Below, one piece after another: positions 33,142-41,446 of a stretch of DNA of 64,000 nt. Where the stretch lies: positions 2,852,001-2,916,000 of the forward strand of contig NZ_JBINNY010000001.1 of NCBI RefSeq assembly GCF_051297175.1. Direction: 5' to 3'. Numbering within the stretch: position 1 is the first letter of the stretch; each line of letters begins with the position of its first letter. Made by a program: the position numbers and the translations under genes. The notes below the pieces were generated by a model. It saw nothing but the letters and a program-made list of their open reading frames with translations. It did no database searches and was not told where the DNA came from. This DNA is from Dryocola sp051297175 (GTDB taxonomy: Bacteria > Pseudomonadota > Gammaproteobacteria > Enterobacterales > Enterobacteriaceae).

Positions 33142-34809
33142 TTAGTTTCCTATCTGAACCCAGCCGCCGCTGACCGTCTTAATCATGAGTGAGCGGTAAT
33201 AAAAACCCATTGTCCGGGCGTCGCCCAGGTCGGCACGCAGGTTAATTCCAGTCATATAGCAGCCTGTCGGCGCTTCCCAGTTTGTTAACGTTGTGTGTCC
33301 TGCATTGACAATTGCCTGGCTTCCCCGCTGCGCCGTACTCACATATCGCGCGTCGCTCTGGGCTTTTGTATAAGCTTCACCTGCGGGGGTATAGCTTCCT
33401 TTTGCCTGATAACGCCCGTCAGATTCAGCTTTGGTATAGGCGGTACCGGTCGGAGTGTAGTTACCCTTTGGCTGATAACGTCCGTCGGATTCCGCTTTGG
33501 TATAGGCGGTGCCGGTCGGAGTGTAGTTACCCTTAGCCTGATATTTCGCGTCGAAATTTGCGTAACTGCCCGGGATAAACTGCCCGTCTTTTTTAAAGTT
33601 AAAGTTCGTCGTGCCTCCGGCACTGTTTAAATAGTGGATGTAGAAGCCGCCCTCATTTACCAGCGTTCCTCCCGACCAGGTTGAATTGGCCTGGGCATAA
33701 TGCTGCTTAAATAAAGGCCAGTATTCTGAGGTGGCGGTGGTATTGATGTTCTGGAAAATCGGCGCACCTGCGGTGTTCTGATTTACCCACGATCCACGCC
33801 CTGTATCTGCAACCGATATCTGCCCTGTCATGGTGCCGCCAGCAAGCGCCAGCGCTGCAACATCGGCGGCACTTAGATTCACATCTGCGCTGAGCGCTTT
33901 CCCGTTAATCTTCCGCCCTGCGGGTACGCGGCCATTGGCATTATCATTCGCCGCCTTGACGGCTTTTGGCGTGGCGGCCAAAGTCTCACTGGCGCTGTCC
34001 GTGGAGCTGCTGAGTTGGACAATTCCCTTGCGCCCGGTCGTTGCATCCTGCGCGATGTATTTTCCGTTAGCCAGGTCATACGCCGTTTTCACCGCTTTGG
34101 GCGTGGCGGCCAGCGTCTCACTGGTGCTGTCCGTGGCGCTGCTGAGCTGGACAATGCCCTTGCGCGCGGTCGTTGAATCCTGCGCGGTGTATTTTCCGTT
34201 AGCCAGGTCATAGGCAGCCTTAACCGCTTTTGGCGTAGCCGCCAGCGCCTCGCTGCTGCTGTCGGTGGCGCTGCTGAGCTGCGCAAATCCCTTCTCATTG
34301 AGCGTGGCGTCGGGGTGCCTGCGGGACTGCTCGTGCTCGGCGATTTTCTCGTCGACGTACTCCTGCGTTGCCATCACCGTGGTGGTGTCTATAGTCAGCT
34401 CAACCGAATCGATCGCACTAATGATAATCACCATCCGCAATGTCTGTGCACGTCCCGATCCCTCTTCCAGCAAAGGCTTATAACTCTCAGCCATGTTCCC
34501 CACGGCGACCATAACGCCGGTATCGTCATATAGACCCAACTCACGCATCCAGAACCCACCGACCTCTGGCGGAATGACCAGTTCGGCAACCACGTAATTA
34601 TTATTTTTTTCATCAACAGAGATTTTATTAAGGGCCGCGCGGTACGTCTCGTTAATCAGCCCGTTCTGGTTTACATCTGGCGTGGGCAGCGTTCCACCTC
34701 CATCCCCTACCGCCATTTTGGTAATATTAATTTTTGTACCGCCCGCAGTAGCGGCAGCAAACCGCGCTGCGCCAAGAGTGGTAATCAGGGTTAAATATTT
34801 TGTGCTCAT
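33142..34809 (-). CDS. H: Tail fibre protein H
   Basis: 555 residues. The N-terminal 160 residues form the P2-like baseplate-attachment domain (KYLTLITTLGAARFAAA, VGGFWMRELGLYDDTG). Three tandem repeats of about 36 residues follow (core GIVQLSSATDS.SETLAAT), roughly 170-290, then the GKALSADVNLSAADV linker. A second repeat family (YTKAESDGRYQ.KGNYTPTG) occupies about 410-490, before a unique receptor-binding tip ending GGWVQIGN. It recognises the host surface; the tip pairs with the adjacent Tfa. Confidence 0.93.
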   Translation of the reverse strand: MSTKYLTLITTLGAARFAAATAGGTKINITKMAVGDGGGTLPTPDVNQNGLINETYRAALNKISVDEKNNNYVVAELVIPPEVGGFWMRELGLYDDTGVMVAVGNMAESYKPLLEEGSGRAQTLRMVIIISAIDSVELTIDTTTVMATQEYVDEKIAEHEQSRRHPDATLNEKGFAQLSSATDSSSEALAATPKAVKAAYDLANGKYTAQDSTTARKGIVQLSSATDSTSETLAATPKAVKTAYDLANGKYIAQDATTGRKGIVQLSSSTDSASETLAATPKAVKAANDNANGRVPAGRKINGKALSADVNLSAADVAALALAGGTMTGQISVADTGRGSWVNQNTAGAPIFQNINTTATSEYWPLFKQHYAQANSTWSGGTLVNEGGFYIHYLNSAGGTTNFNFKKDGQFIPGSYANFDAKYQAKGNYTPTGTAYTKAESDGRYQPKGNYTPTGTAYTKAESDGRYQAKGSYTPAGEAYTKAQSDARYVSTAQRGSQAIVNAGHTTLTNWEAPTGCYMTGINLRADLGDARTMGFYYRSLMIKTVSGGWVQIGN

Positions 34810-35345
34810 AGTCCTTTTAACTCCGGGTAAACGGTCATAATGTCGCCGTCATAACTGAGGCCACCCACATATAAATAACCGGGAATATCTTGGATAATAT
34901 TCAAACCGATCATGTGGCGGCTTACAGCCTTCGCATCAGCAATAAGGCGTTCCATTTCCTGATACATTTCTTCTGTAATACCGCTTTCAAGTACGCCGAT
35001 ATCTACGCGAAATGTGCCCGCCTCTTCGTTGGTTTGCCACCATTCTGTAATGTTTAACAGATAGCCCAGCGGCTCAACTACACGCCTGATGGCACCAATA
35101 GTTCCTTTGTGGCTGTGGATGTAGTACGCGGATGCAATAACGTTGCGCTTGGTTTTTGCAGGCCAGGTTTCATCCCACGAATCCACTGAAAAAGCCCACG
35201 CAAGATAGGGCAGCAAGTCAACCGGGCAGGTATACGGATCCCAGAGCTGACGCAGTGGTACCCGCACTTCCGCCAGAGAGGCGCAGACACGGGCGGCAAC
35301 ACGCTCAAGGCGCGTTGAGCTGGGCGGCGTAAGGGTTTTACTCAT
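34806..35345 (-). CDS. I: Baseplate protein I (tail protein I)
   Basis: 179 residues from the second ATG of a tandem pair, placed by GGTGGA 5 bp upstream. Family blocks RQLWDPYTCPVDLLPYLAWA and YYIHSHKGTIGAIRRVVEPLG. It links wedge to fibres in the baseplate. The ATG lies inside the end of J, and its stop overlaps the H start (ATGA), so translation is coupled. Confidence 0.95.
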   Translation of the reverse strand: MSKTLTPPSSTRLERVAARVCASLAEVRVPLRQLWDPYTCPVDLLPYLAWAFSVDSWDETWPAKTKRNVIASAYYIHSHKGTIGAIRRVVEPLGYLLNITEWWQTNEEAGTFRVDIGVLESGITEEMYQEMERLIADAKAVSRHMIGLNIIQDIPGYLYVGGLSYDGDIMTVYPELKGL

Positions 35346-36249
35346 CATATCCACCAACCGTAATGGTGTAGCCGGTGCAGTGGGACGCCTGAGTATCATC
35401 AAGCACCATATCCGTCAACGGCTGCGCCAGCTCAACCCTCTGCACCCCTTCGACGTGCAATGCGGCATAGATGGCGGACAGCCGAATATCACGCCCCAAG
35501 CGGCGCTGATCGGCAATGTACGCCTGTAACTTCCGCTCCGATGCCTGCCGGATGGGTTCAGACTCCGGCCCAGGATAGATATACAGCGTGGCAACAATCT
35601 CATAAGGCACGATCTTCGCCGCCTGTACGGTCACACGATCGGCAACCGGCCGCACATCTTCGCCATTCAGCGCGCTGGCAACAATATCGATCAGCTCTTG
35701 GTTGGCGGTGCCGTCACCCTCGCGGGAAAGCACGGAGACAGTGACGCAGGCAGGCGTTGGGCTGACGGCAGACACATCAGCAACGCGCCCATCAGCAGAC
35801 AGGCCGAAAAATTCATATGCCGCCGTTGGCCCGGCGACGCTCAGCCCCTCAAACGCTTGTGGAGTACGGACGCGCAGATCGGCATCCGATTCCATCACAG
35901 CAGGAACGGGCGGTACAACGCTGTCATCTTCCGGCGTGATAGTCAGACGCTTCACGTTGAAGTTTGCTGCCAGCTGATCAAGATCGCTGCCCACGGAGTA
36001 CGCCACCATTACCGCTCGCGCCGCTTCGTTCACGCGCTGACGTAGCAACAGTTCGCGGTAACAGTTTTCTTCCAGCAGCATGGTGATCGGCTCAGACTCC
36101 AGCGAGAGGGTGCGCCTGATAACGTCCTGCTCATCTTCGGGGTAAAGCGCGATGAATGCCTCTTTACGCTCACTGAATAGCGTTTCAAAGTCCAGCGGCT
36201 CCACCACTACCGGAGGCGGTAATTGTGAAAGGTCAATAGTTCCGCTCAT
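35338..36249 (-). CDS. J: Baseplate wedge protein J
   Basis: 303 residues, close to P2 gpJ length. The blocks YLYPEDEQDVIRRTL-like ALYPEDEQDVIRRTL, ELLLRQRVNEAARAVMVA and DQLAANFNVKR are typical of the gpJ/gp6 wedge family. It overlaps W by four bases and I by eight. Confidence 0.95.
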   Translation of the reverse strand: MSGTIDLSQLPPPVVVEPLDFETLFSERKEAFIALYPEDEQDVIRRTLSLESEPITMLLEENCYRELLLRQRVNEAARAVMVAYSVGSDLDQLAANFNVKRLTITPEDDSVVPPVPAVMESDADLRVRTPQAFEGLSVAGPTAAYEFFGLSADGRVADVSAVSPTPACVTVSVLSREGDGTANQELIDIVASALNGEDVRPVADRVTVQAAKIVPYEIVATLYIYPGPESEPIRQASERKLQAYIADQRRLGRDIRLSAIYAALHVEGVQRVELAQPLTDMVLDDTQASHCTGYTITVGGYDE

Positions 36250-36611
36250 GCCTGCACCTGCCTGCCGATCGTTACGTCCGTGGTAAAGGGTGATTGTGTG
36301 TCGGTACGGCTAGCTTTGATGGTGGCAATCATCTGCCCTGCCCCGATTTCCGTCAGCACAATATTAGTAAGTGAGATACGCGGCTCCCAGAGGAAAAGCG
36401 CACTGTATATCGCGGACATAATGCGAAGGCGCGTTACGGCGTTGCCTGGCTGGTCAATCAGGTTATTGAGCTGCGAGCCGTAGGCACGGCGCATAACGCG
36501 AGAGCCAACCGGCGTTAACAAAATGTCGTTGATGGATTGAGAAATATGCTCGTTATCGGTGAGCGCTTCGCCGGTTTCGGCGTTCATCCCGCTATATCTT
36601 GCGCTGGTCAT
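36246..36611 (-). CDS. W: Baseplate protein W (gp25-like)
   Basis: 121 residues, lysozyme-like gp25 fold of contractile tails: ILLTPVGSRVMRRAYGSQL and FLWEPRISLTNIVL. It is the sheath-initiating baseplate subunit. Four-base overlaps join it to V and J. Confidence 0.95.
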   Translation of the reverse strand: MTSARYSGMNAETGEALTDNEHISQSINDILLTPVGSRVMRRAYGSQLNNLIDQPGNAVTRLRIMSAIYSALFLWEPRISLTNIVLTEIGAGQMIATIKASRTDTQSPFTTDVTIGRQVQA

Positions 36612-37228
36612 TTGATGCCCTTAGACCAGCTATTGCCGGACTCAATCCCGCCGTGGTCATGCTCATAAGGCTTAACCCCATTGATCGACATGGTTCCGGT
36701 GAAAGCCCCGTTAAGCTCGCCGCCTTCTGTTGCTGAAAACGTCTTACATGAAAGCTGCTTAGTGCAGATCACTTCCGGCGTATCAAAGGTGATTGAGGTT
36801 GTTGCAGTGCAGGTAATTTGTGGGGCGGTTGCCGCGATGGAGTCAGCAGCCTCAACGGTTGCGCTCTTCACACCCGTAACAACTAGCGCACCGGATTCCG
36901 GGTCATAGGATATTTTCGCGCCGTCAGGGAACAGGATTACATCTGACGCCGCGCCGCTATCCGGTGGCTTCACGTTGTCGCTGTACAGGCTCCCCCAGAT
37001 GATCGCATTGTCAAAGTCTCCGCCTGGAGACAAAAGCAATACCTGCTCTCCCGGCGTTGGTGCCCACCATGTAACCGCAGTTCCCGCCCTCAAGGTTGCC
37101 CAGCGGATCCAATCGCCATCATTACCACCGCTTTTCACGCGGGCAACGTAGCGATCATGATCGACTTCGGTCACGGTACCGACGCGGACAACATTACAGA
37201 GCAGGCGGTTGAGTTCATTCAGGTTCAT
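36608..37228 (-). CDS. V: Baseplate spike protein V
   Basis: 206 residues from ATG 37228 (MNLNELNRLLCNVV). An in-frame ATG at 37273 would lie at or upstream of the predicted late start, so the internal ATG is preferred. OB-fold beginning (VGTVTEVDHDRYVARVKSGG) is followed by a beta-helix-like region with repeated Thr/Val, and a His-rich tip YEHDHGGIESG, probably an iron-binding apex. It punctures the outer membrane. First gene of the V-W-J-I-H-G operon. Confidence 0.9.
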   Translation of the reverse strand: MNLNELNRLLCNVVRVGTVTEVDHDRYVARVKSGGNDGDWIRWATLRAGTAVTWWAPTPGEQVLLLSPGGDFDNAIIWGSLYSDNVKPPDSGAASDVILFPDGAKISYDPESGALVVTGVKSATVEAADSIAATAPQITCTATTSITFDTPEVICTKQLSCKTFSATEGGELNGAFTGTMSINGVKPYEHDHGGIESGNSWSKGIK

Positions 37229-37296
37229 AAGCTGGCTTGCGTTATTAAATTTATAGCCAGTTTCATGATCCACGCGCGCGTAAGCAACGCGCTGGC

Positions 37297-37318
37297 ATTG
37301 TCAGGGATTGGTAACAAT
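37297..37318 (-). promoter_or_regulatory. Ogr operator of the V operon (late promoter PV)
   Basis: ATTGT-N12-ACAAT, a perfect 5-bp dyad. On the minus strand a TATAAA box at 37255-37250 lies downstream, giving a start near 37243, about 64 bp from the dyad centre and about 14 bp before the V ATG. It sits between S and V exactly where P2 has PV. Confidence 0.82.
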
Positions 37319-37368
37319 GGATGGTGGCACCGGCAGACACTGCCAGCTATGACAGTGGCGGGAATAAA

Positions 37369-37403
37369 CATCGAGCACCGTCATTTTTAACAGTGCTGCA
37401 GGA
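37369..37403 (-). repeat. Operon-end hairpin repeat, copy 2 (after S)
   Basis: Partner of 32554-32588. On the minus strand it begins about 6 bp after the S stop and folds as GCACTGT / ACGGTGC with an AT-rich loop. Its position at the end of the O-to-S operon, as copy 1 ends V-to-G, suggests a shared 3'-end or termination signal. Confidence 0.6.
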
Positions 37404-37408
37404 AGGGT

Positions 37409-38041
37409 TCAGGGTTGCAGAAAACTGACGATTGTATCCGCCAGCCAGTCAAGATCGCTTTCCGTAAAGCCCAGCAGTTCACGCGCCGGGTAACGGGTAC
37501 GGGCACCGGGTGCCACGTTATCAACCTCACCATACTGGTGAACGCTGGCAATCTCGGCGGTATGCCCGGAGTAACCCACCACGGCGGCGCTGGCGGTACC
37601 GTATGCCTTGAGAAAGCGAGCGGTACGCAGACGGCGGAACATCTTTTCTTTGCTGGTTGAAGTGCGCCTCACCTGGCTGACATTGATTTCAATGTAGCGC
37701 TGAATATCCCGCTTAAAAAAAGTGCGCAAACTCCCTTTATCAACATCGTAACCAGTGATAGAACGATGCTCACCCCGCCCGGTTGTGTTCCAGTTAGCCA
37801 GCTCTCTAAGCTCGTTGTGCCAAAGAAACTTTATCCCCCCTTGGGATCGCCTGCTCTTTTTTCGGCGTGGGGTGTAGCTTTCGCCGCTGGTATTCTTCTG
37901 GTTGTTGATACGTTGCTGTTGGCGTTTACGTAGCCCGATAGCAACATCACGAGAGAGTATGCGCCGTTCTACTGGTGTCAGGCTTTTTGCTACTTGAGCA
38001 AGGTAGGTATCCAGTTCATGGAACAGAGGATCAGCATTCAT
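37409..38041 (-). CDS. S: Tail completion protein S
   Basis: 210 residues, phage virion morphogenesis family. SLTPVERRILSRDVAIGLRKRQQQRI at the N-terminus and YPARELLGFTESDLDWLADTIV at the C-terminus are diagnostic of P2 gpS; it is longer than P2 gpS (about 150) owing to a central Arg/Lys-rich insertion. It joins tail to head with R. It abuts R directly. Confidence 0.92.
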   Translation of the reverse strand: MNADPLFHELDTYLAQVAKSLTPVERRILSRDVAIGLRKRQQQRINNQKNTSGESYTPRRKKSRRSQGGIKFLWHNELRELANWNTTGRGEHRSITGYDVDKGSLRTFFKRDIQRYIEINVSQVRRTSTSKEKMFRRLRTARFLKAYGTASAAVVGYSGHTAEIASVHQYGEVDNVAPGARTRYPARELLGFTESDLDWLADTIVSFLQP

Positions 38042-38509
38042 TTAGTCCGTCCACGTTTCGCCGCTTACCGTATCTTCAAAGACCAGTGACCAGGCACCAA
38101 GCTCCGGCCCCGGCATAGGATCAGCGCGGTGATGTATGACCGGCTTACCCTCTTCAACTTTTACAACAACCGCCTCACTCGCCTGAATTTTGATGAGTAT
38201 ATCCATGGTGGAATTGCTCAGGATATCCGCTTCAAAGGTAATTCCATCGCGGGCGCGGTCAGGGTTGAATAGTAGTTCAGGCTGATACAGGCGCGCCCAT
38301 GCCAGAATTGGCAGGCTGAGGGAATCCAACGGCTCAGGGTAATCCATCGCCAGCACCTCAATGGTGTACTCATATTCAAACGAAGCGGAGCGCTGCCCTG
38401 TGCTCACCATGCGTCCCTTCTGGACGAACACCGCCAGATTATCAGGGTTGTCACGCAACCACGGCACCGCGTGGCTGATGTGCTTGCGCAGCAGATCGGG
38501 TTTTAACAT
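38042..38509 (-). CDS. R: Tail completion protein R
   Basis: 155 residues: LRKHISHAVPWLRDNPDNLAVFV and WARLYQPELLFNPDR match P2 gpR. It is required for tail termination and joining. It lies between the spanin gene and S, with 0-2 bp spacings. Confidence 0.92.
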   Translation of the reverse strand: MLKPDLLRKHISHAVPWLRDNPDNLAVFVQKGRMVSTGQRSASFEYEYTIEVLAMDYPEPLDSLSLPILAWARLYQPELLFNPDRARDGITFEADILSNSTMDILIKIQASEAVVVKVEEGKPVIHHRADPMPGPELGAWSLVFEDTVSGETWTD

Positions 38510-38511
38510 CG

Positions 38512-39048
38512 CTATTTCTCCACCGCTTTGGCTCCTGCCAGCGCATCATAAGCCGCTTCACAGGTCAGCCCTCGGATCCTTGCCTGATCAGCAATTGCCG
38601 CCAGTTCTCCCGCTCGCTTGTCAGCGCGGCGGAACAGCTCGGCAAGCAGTTCGCTGCCGGTGGTGCCTGCCGGGCCTTCGCTGGCAGTTGCGGCACGGCG
38701 GGCGCGCTCACTTGCTGCCAGTCTGGCGGCGAGTTTTGCGGCTTCGTCATGCAGCCCGTCAGAAACAGCGCGGGCATGGTCAGCATCAGCAGCGGCCTGA
38801 GCAATCTGCCCCTCGGCCCTTTTCTCAATCTCATCTATTTCACCTTGTCGGCGCTGCTCTTCGGCTCTGGCTTCTGCCTGCCGCTTTGCCAGCGCGGTAG
38901 CATCGTCGGCATCCCGCTGTTTCCATTTCAGTGCCCAGGCTGTATTAGTCTGGTGGGTGCCGAACCACGAACCAGAAAGGAACGTGCCACCCAGAACTAA
39001 AGCAACCAGAAGGCCGCGCCAGTGCCGCCTGAGCCAGTTCAGAATCAT
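38512..39048 (-). CDS. i-spanin, Rz/LysB-like (DUF2514 type)
   Basis: 178 residues from ATG 39048, overlapping the endolysin stop (ATGA); a longer frame to 39117 lies within the endolysin. One N-terminal membrane segment (WRGLLVALVLGGTFLSGSWFG) is followed by an Ala/Glu/Arg-rich periplasmic coiled coil (about 45-130), with a Cys near the end. It pairs with the embedded Rz1 to fuse inner and outer membranes at lysis. Confidence 0.85.
   Translation of the reverse strand: MILNWLRRHWRGLLVALVLGGTFLSGSWFGTHQTNTAWALKWKQRDADDATALAKRQAEARAEEQRRQGEIDEIEKRAEGQIAQAAADADHARAVSDGLHDEAAKLAARLAASERARRAATASEGPAGTTGSELLAELFRRADKRAGELAAIADQARIRGLTCEAAYDALAGAKAVEK
38565..38834 (-). CDS. o-spanin lipoprotein, Rz1/LysC-like, embedded in Rz
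   Basis: 89 residues in another frame of the Rz gene. A basic n-region (MRLRKGPRGR), hydrophobic core and lipobox LFLTGC are followed by a Pro-rich mature part (KPQNSPPDWQQ, APAVPQLPAK). Nested Rz1 with lipobox and proline richness is the classic arrangement, so this overlapping frame is accepted as real. Confidence 0.85.
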   Translation of the reverse strand: MRLRKGPRGRLLRPLLMLTMPALFLTGCMTKPQNSPPDWQQVSAPAVPQLPAKARQAPPAANCLPSCSAALTSERENWRQLLIRQGSEG

Positions 39049-39434
39049 GCAGGGTACGCCGCATAAGGAAGCTGGAAGTGAGGGCCATCTTTTAGCGTTT
39101 TCCAGTCGCCACCCCACTCAACGGGAATATTCAGCTCCTTGCCCGCCTGTTTGAAGGCTTCGGAAATCTGCTGATAATATTTCCAGTCCCATGAGCCTGC
39201 CGGAGTGGGATAAGCAAACACATCAACCGCATGGCCTGAAATATGCCTGCTGTTCATCGTCTGACTTTTGCCCTCAGCAACAAGCTGCTTTTGTCGCTCT
39301 ACAGTGCGCAGCCCTTCGGTGATACCAAAATCAACGGCAGAAAGTTGAAGGGCACGGCGGACGACTTTCATAAGGTCAGCGTTAACACCTTTCAGGTTAT
39401 TTTCACTTCTTTGACTGAATTTAAATTCACTCAT
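39045..39434 (-). CDS. Endolysin, peptidase M15 type (L-Ala-D-Glu endopeptidase)
   Basis: 129 residues from ATG 39434, behind GGAGGGG and AAAGGAA. VanY/M15 motifs: RHISGHAVDVFAYP with zinc His and Asp, and GGDWKTLKDGPHFQL with the C-terminal zinc His. It cuts the peptide stem of peptidoglycan. P2 gpK is a different, amidase/muramidase-type lysin, so the lysin module is exchanged here. It overlaps the holin end by 8 bp. Confidence 0.9.
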   Translation of the reverse strand: MSEFKFSQRSENNLKGVNADLMKVVRRALQLSAVDFGITEGLRTVERQKQLVAEGKSQTMNSRHISGHAVDVFAYPTPAGSWDWKYYQQISEAFKQAGKELNIPVEWGGDWKTLKDGPHFQLPYAAYPA

Positions 39435-39756
39435 TTCCTTTCGCCCCTCCAATACGGGTTTCAATAAAACCGGTCACTTTGTTGCGTACCTTGTCAGCAC
39501 CCATAAAACCAATGGATGCGCCCACGAAGGTAACGGCATTCGACGGCAAGCCCAGATACTCCAGCGAACCGGCAACCGCCAGCGTAACGATCCCGCAGAC
39601 CAGTGAACCGGTGGCGGTTTTCAGCATTGACTGACCGTCATACAGACTCATAAGCGCCGATATGCTCAGCGCAGCGCCTGCCGCATAAAGCGTCGGCAGA
39701 TAGGTAGCAATCCATTTCATTGTTTGTTCCAGCATCCCCGTAGGTACGTCGCTCAT
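39427..39756 (-). CDS. Holin Y
   Basis: 109 residues with about three membrane segments (YLPTLYAAGAALSISALM, LVCGIVTLAVAGSLEYLGL, AVTFVGASIGFMGADKV) and a polar C-terminus with basic residues. It resembles P2 gpY/class I holins and would permeabilise the inner membrane to release the lysin. Confidence 0.88.
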   Translation of the reverse strand: MSDVPTGMLEQTMKWIATYLPTLYAAGAALSISALMSLYDGQSMLKTATGSLVCGIVTLAVAGSLEYLGLPSNAVTFVGASIGFMGADKVRNKVTGFIETRIGGAKGNE

Positions 39757-39765
39757 GGCAACCTC

Positions 39766-39969
39766 TCAATCCCATAGCTGCACGGTTTCCCGCTGGGTGG
39801 GTGGTGGTAATTCGGGAAGATAAACAGCCTGCCCGGCACTCAGCAGCGGGCCGCTGTCGCACAGTCCCGGATTGGCTTCATGCACGGCTTCGGTTACTCC
39901 CGCCGTCCTGCCGTAATACCGCCAGCAAAGTTCATCAACGGTGTCATCCTGCTGCGCCTGCACGTTCAT
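39766..39969 (-). CDS. X: Tail protein X
   Basis: 67 residues from ATG 39969, which shares a base with the L stop (TAATG). LysM-like gpX: DDTVDELCWRYYGRT and EANPGL...LPELPPPT. It is needed for tail assembly. Confidence 0.93.
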   Translation of the reverse strand: MNVQAQQDDTVDELCWRYYGRTAGVTEAVHEANPGLCDSGPLLSAGQAVYLPELPPPTQRETVQLWD

Positions 39970-40457
39970 TAGCACAGCTCCGCAAGGCCGCGATCTTCAT
40001 TCTGGATATCGCGAATCGACCAGCGAACATCACGCCAGAGCGTATCTATCTGGGTGCTGAGCGCCTGCGCGTGGTCTTCCCCTTTACTGGTGGTATCAAT
40101 ATCGCGATACCCCTCTATCAACAGGGCTTTGGTTAGTGACCAGACGGCATTTTTATAGCGCCAGACCTTCACCGATTCGCCATTCACCGGATCGGCGGGG
40201 ATCTCCGCCAGAGTCTGATAACCAGCATCAACCTGAACCTGACGCCACAGAAGAAGCTGATCGTTAACGTGGGCCACGGCCTCAATGGTGCGGGACATAA
40301 GACGATCGGTTGTTACCTGCCCGTCAAGGCGCATCGCGCGGCGCAGGTCAGCCAGCACGATCACAGGCCAGAAAGGCAGGCTCTCAACTTTTGCGCCGCC
40401 ATCGTCAGGCGCGGGATCTGATGGCGGCCTTACCGGTTCAGTGGCGACCAGGCTCAT
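39969..40457 (-). CDS. L: Head completion/stabilisation protein L
   Basis: 162 residues: LPFWPVIVLADLRRAMRLDG and SVKVWRYKNAVWSLTKALLIEGYRD are P2 gpL blocks. It closes the filled head at the portal. M lies 99 bp upstream; that gap shows nothing recognisable. Confidence 0.93.
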   Translation of the reverse strand: MSLVATEPVRPPSDPAPDDGGAKVESLPFWPVIVLADLRRAMRLDGQVTTDRLMSRTIEAVAHVNDQLLLWRQVQVDAGYQTLAEIPADPVNGESVKVWRYKNAVWSLTKALLIEGYRDIDTTSKGEDHAQALSTQIDTLWRDVRWSIRDIQNEDRGLAELC

Positions 40458-40556
40458 ACAGGTATCTCCATAAGGCAGGCGGTGGACGGCGTGACGCAGT
40501 AGAGGCCGGGCCTTATTGCGTCACACCGTGCCGCCTGGTGCGCGGGGGCACATTCG

Positions 40557-41402
40557 TTATGACTTCGCGACTTTGCGCGTCGTCTTGTTCTTTGCTGCCG
40601 GTTTTGCCTGGCTGTTTTTCGGCTTTTTGGCTGCGGTAGTGCGCGGCGCTTTCTCCGGCGCAGCTTTCGCGGCCTCTTGCTGCGCTTCCGGCTTTACCGG
40701 TGGCGCATCGCCCTCGCCTTCTCCGCCGCTGGCTGCGGTCAGCTTTTTGATATTGCGATCCAGCAGTTCGATATCACGCGCCACGCCAATTTTTGCGTTG
40801 AGCCTGATAGCTTCCTGCAAATGCGAGCGGGCAAGCTGCTGGGATTCAACATCCTGATTAAGGCGCACGGTGTACCCCATGACCTTAAACAGCTTGGCCC
40901 TTACCTGATCGGGCATATCTTCATGGGTGGTGATGCCGTTCAGCGCGTTGAGGTTGTCAATGCCCACGCTCGCCTTTGCCGGGTTTGCTTTGAAAGCGGC
41001 AAGGATGGGATCGCAAATCTCTTCAACCAGTACCGTGGCAGTGGTGCGCTTGTACTGGTCAGGCATCGGGATTTTATGGCGCAGCACGTACTGCCCTATC
41101 CGCAACGCCTGCGCAATATCACCGGCATCCGCCGCCCAGATCATTACGGTGGTGATCACCTCATCCGCCTGGCCCGTATCGGCTGCCAGTACGCCATCAA
41201 TCCACGGCTGGTAATCCGGTAGGCGCTCGCTTTTCAGCTTCGCCTTAGCGGCGTTTGACTGGACGCGGCTGAGGTCGGCTTTATCCATGCGCAGGCGAAA
41301 AAGTATTTGCTCATAGGCAGTTCTTTCGGCGGTGGTTGTCCCGCGATTACTGCGGCGCTCAGCCATCACGCGATCAAAGTGTTTTTGTGCTGGTGTTAAC
41401 AT
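40557..41402 (-). CDS. M: Small terminase subunit M
   Basis: 281 residues: LTPAQKHFDRVMAER, ERTAYEQILFRLRMDKADL and WIDGVLAADTGQADEVITTVMIW match P2 gpM. The C-terminal 60 residues are an Ala/Lys/Pro-rich basic tail (KAAPEKAPRTTAAKKPK), probably DNA binding. It recognises cos and partners the large subunit P, whose gene is frameshifted here. Confidence 0.92.
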   Translation of the reverse strand: MLTPAQKHFDRVMAERRSNRGTTTAERTAYEQILFRLRMDKADLSRVQSNAAKAKLKSERLPDYQPWIDGVLAADTGQADEVITTVMIWAADAGDIAQALRIGQYVLRHKIPMPDQYKRTTATVLVEEICDPILAAFKANPAKASVGIDNLNALNGITTHEDMPDQVRAKLFKVMGYTVRLNQDVESQQLARSHLQEAIRLNAKIGVARDIELLDRNIKKLTAASGGEGEGDAPPVKPEAQQEAAKAAPEKAPRTTAAKKPKNSQAKPAAKNKTTRKVAKS

Positions 41403-41446
41403 TTATGCCCCCTGAGCAGGCCAGCAAGGTGCTGGCCTGCGGCGTC

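Noticed and set aside
33300..34300. CRISPR-like repeats
   Set aside because: The repeats are in-frame coding repeats of the tail fibre; no short palindromic repeat/spacer array is present anywhere in the window.
37229..37273. Upstream start for gene V at 37273
   Set aside because: The predicted late start near 37243 lies downstream of it, and P2-type V proteins begin at the NLNELNRLL equivalent.
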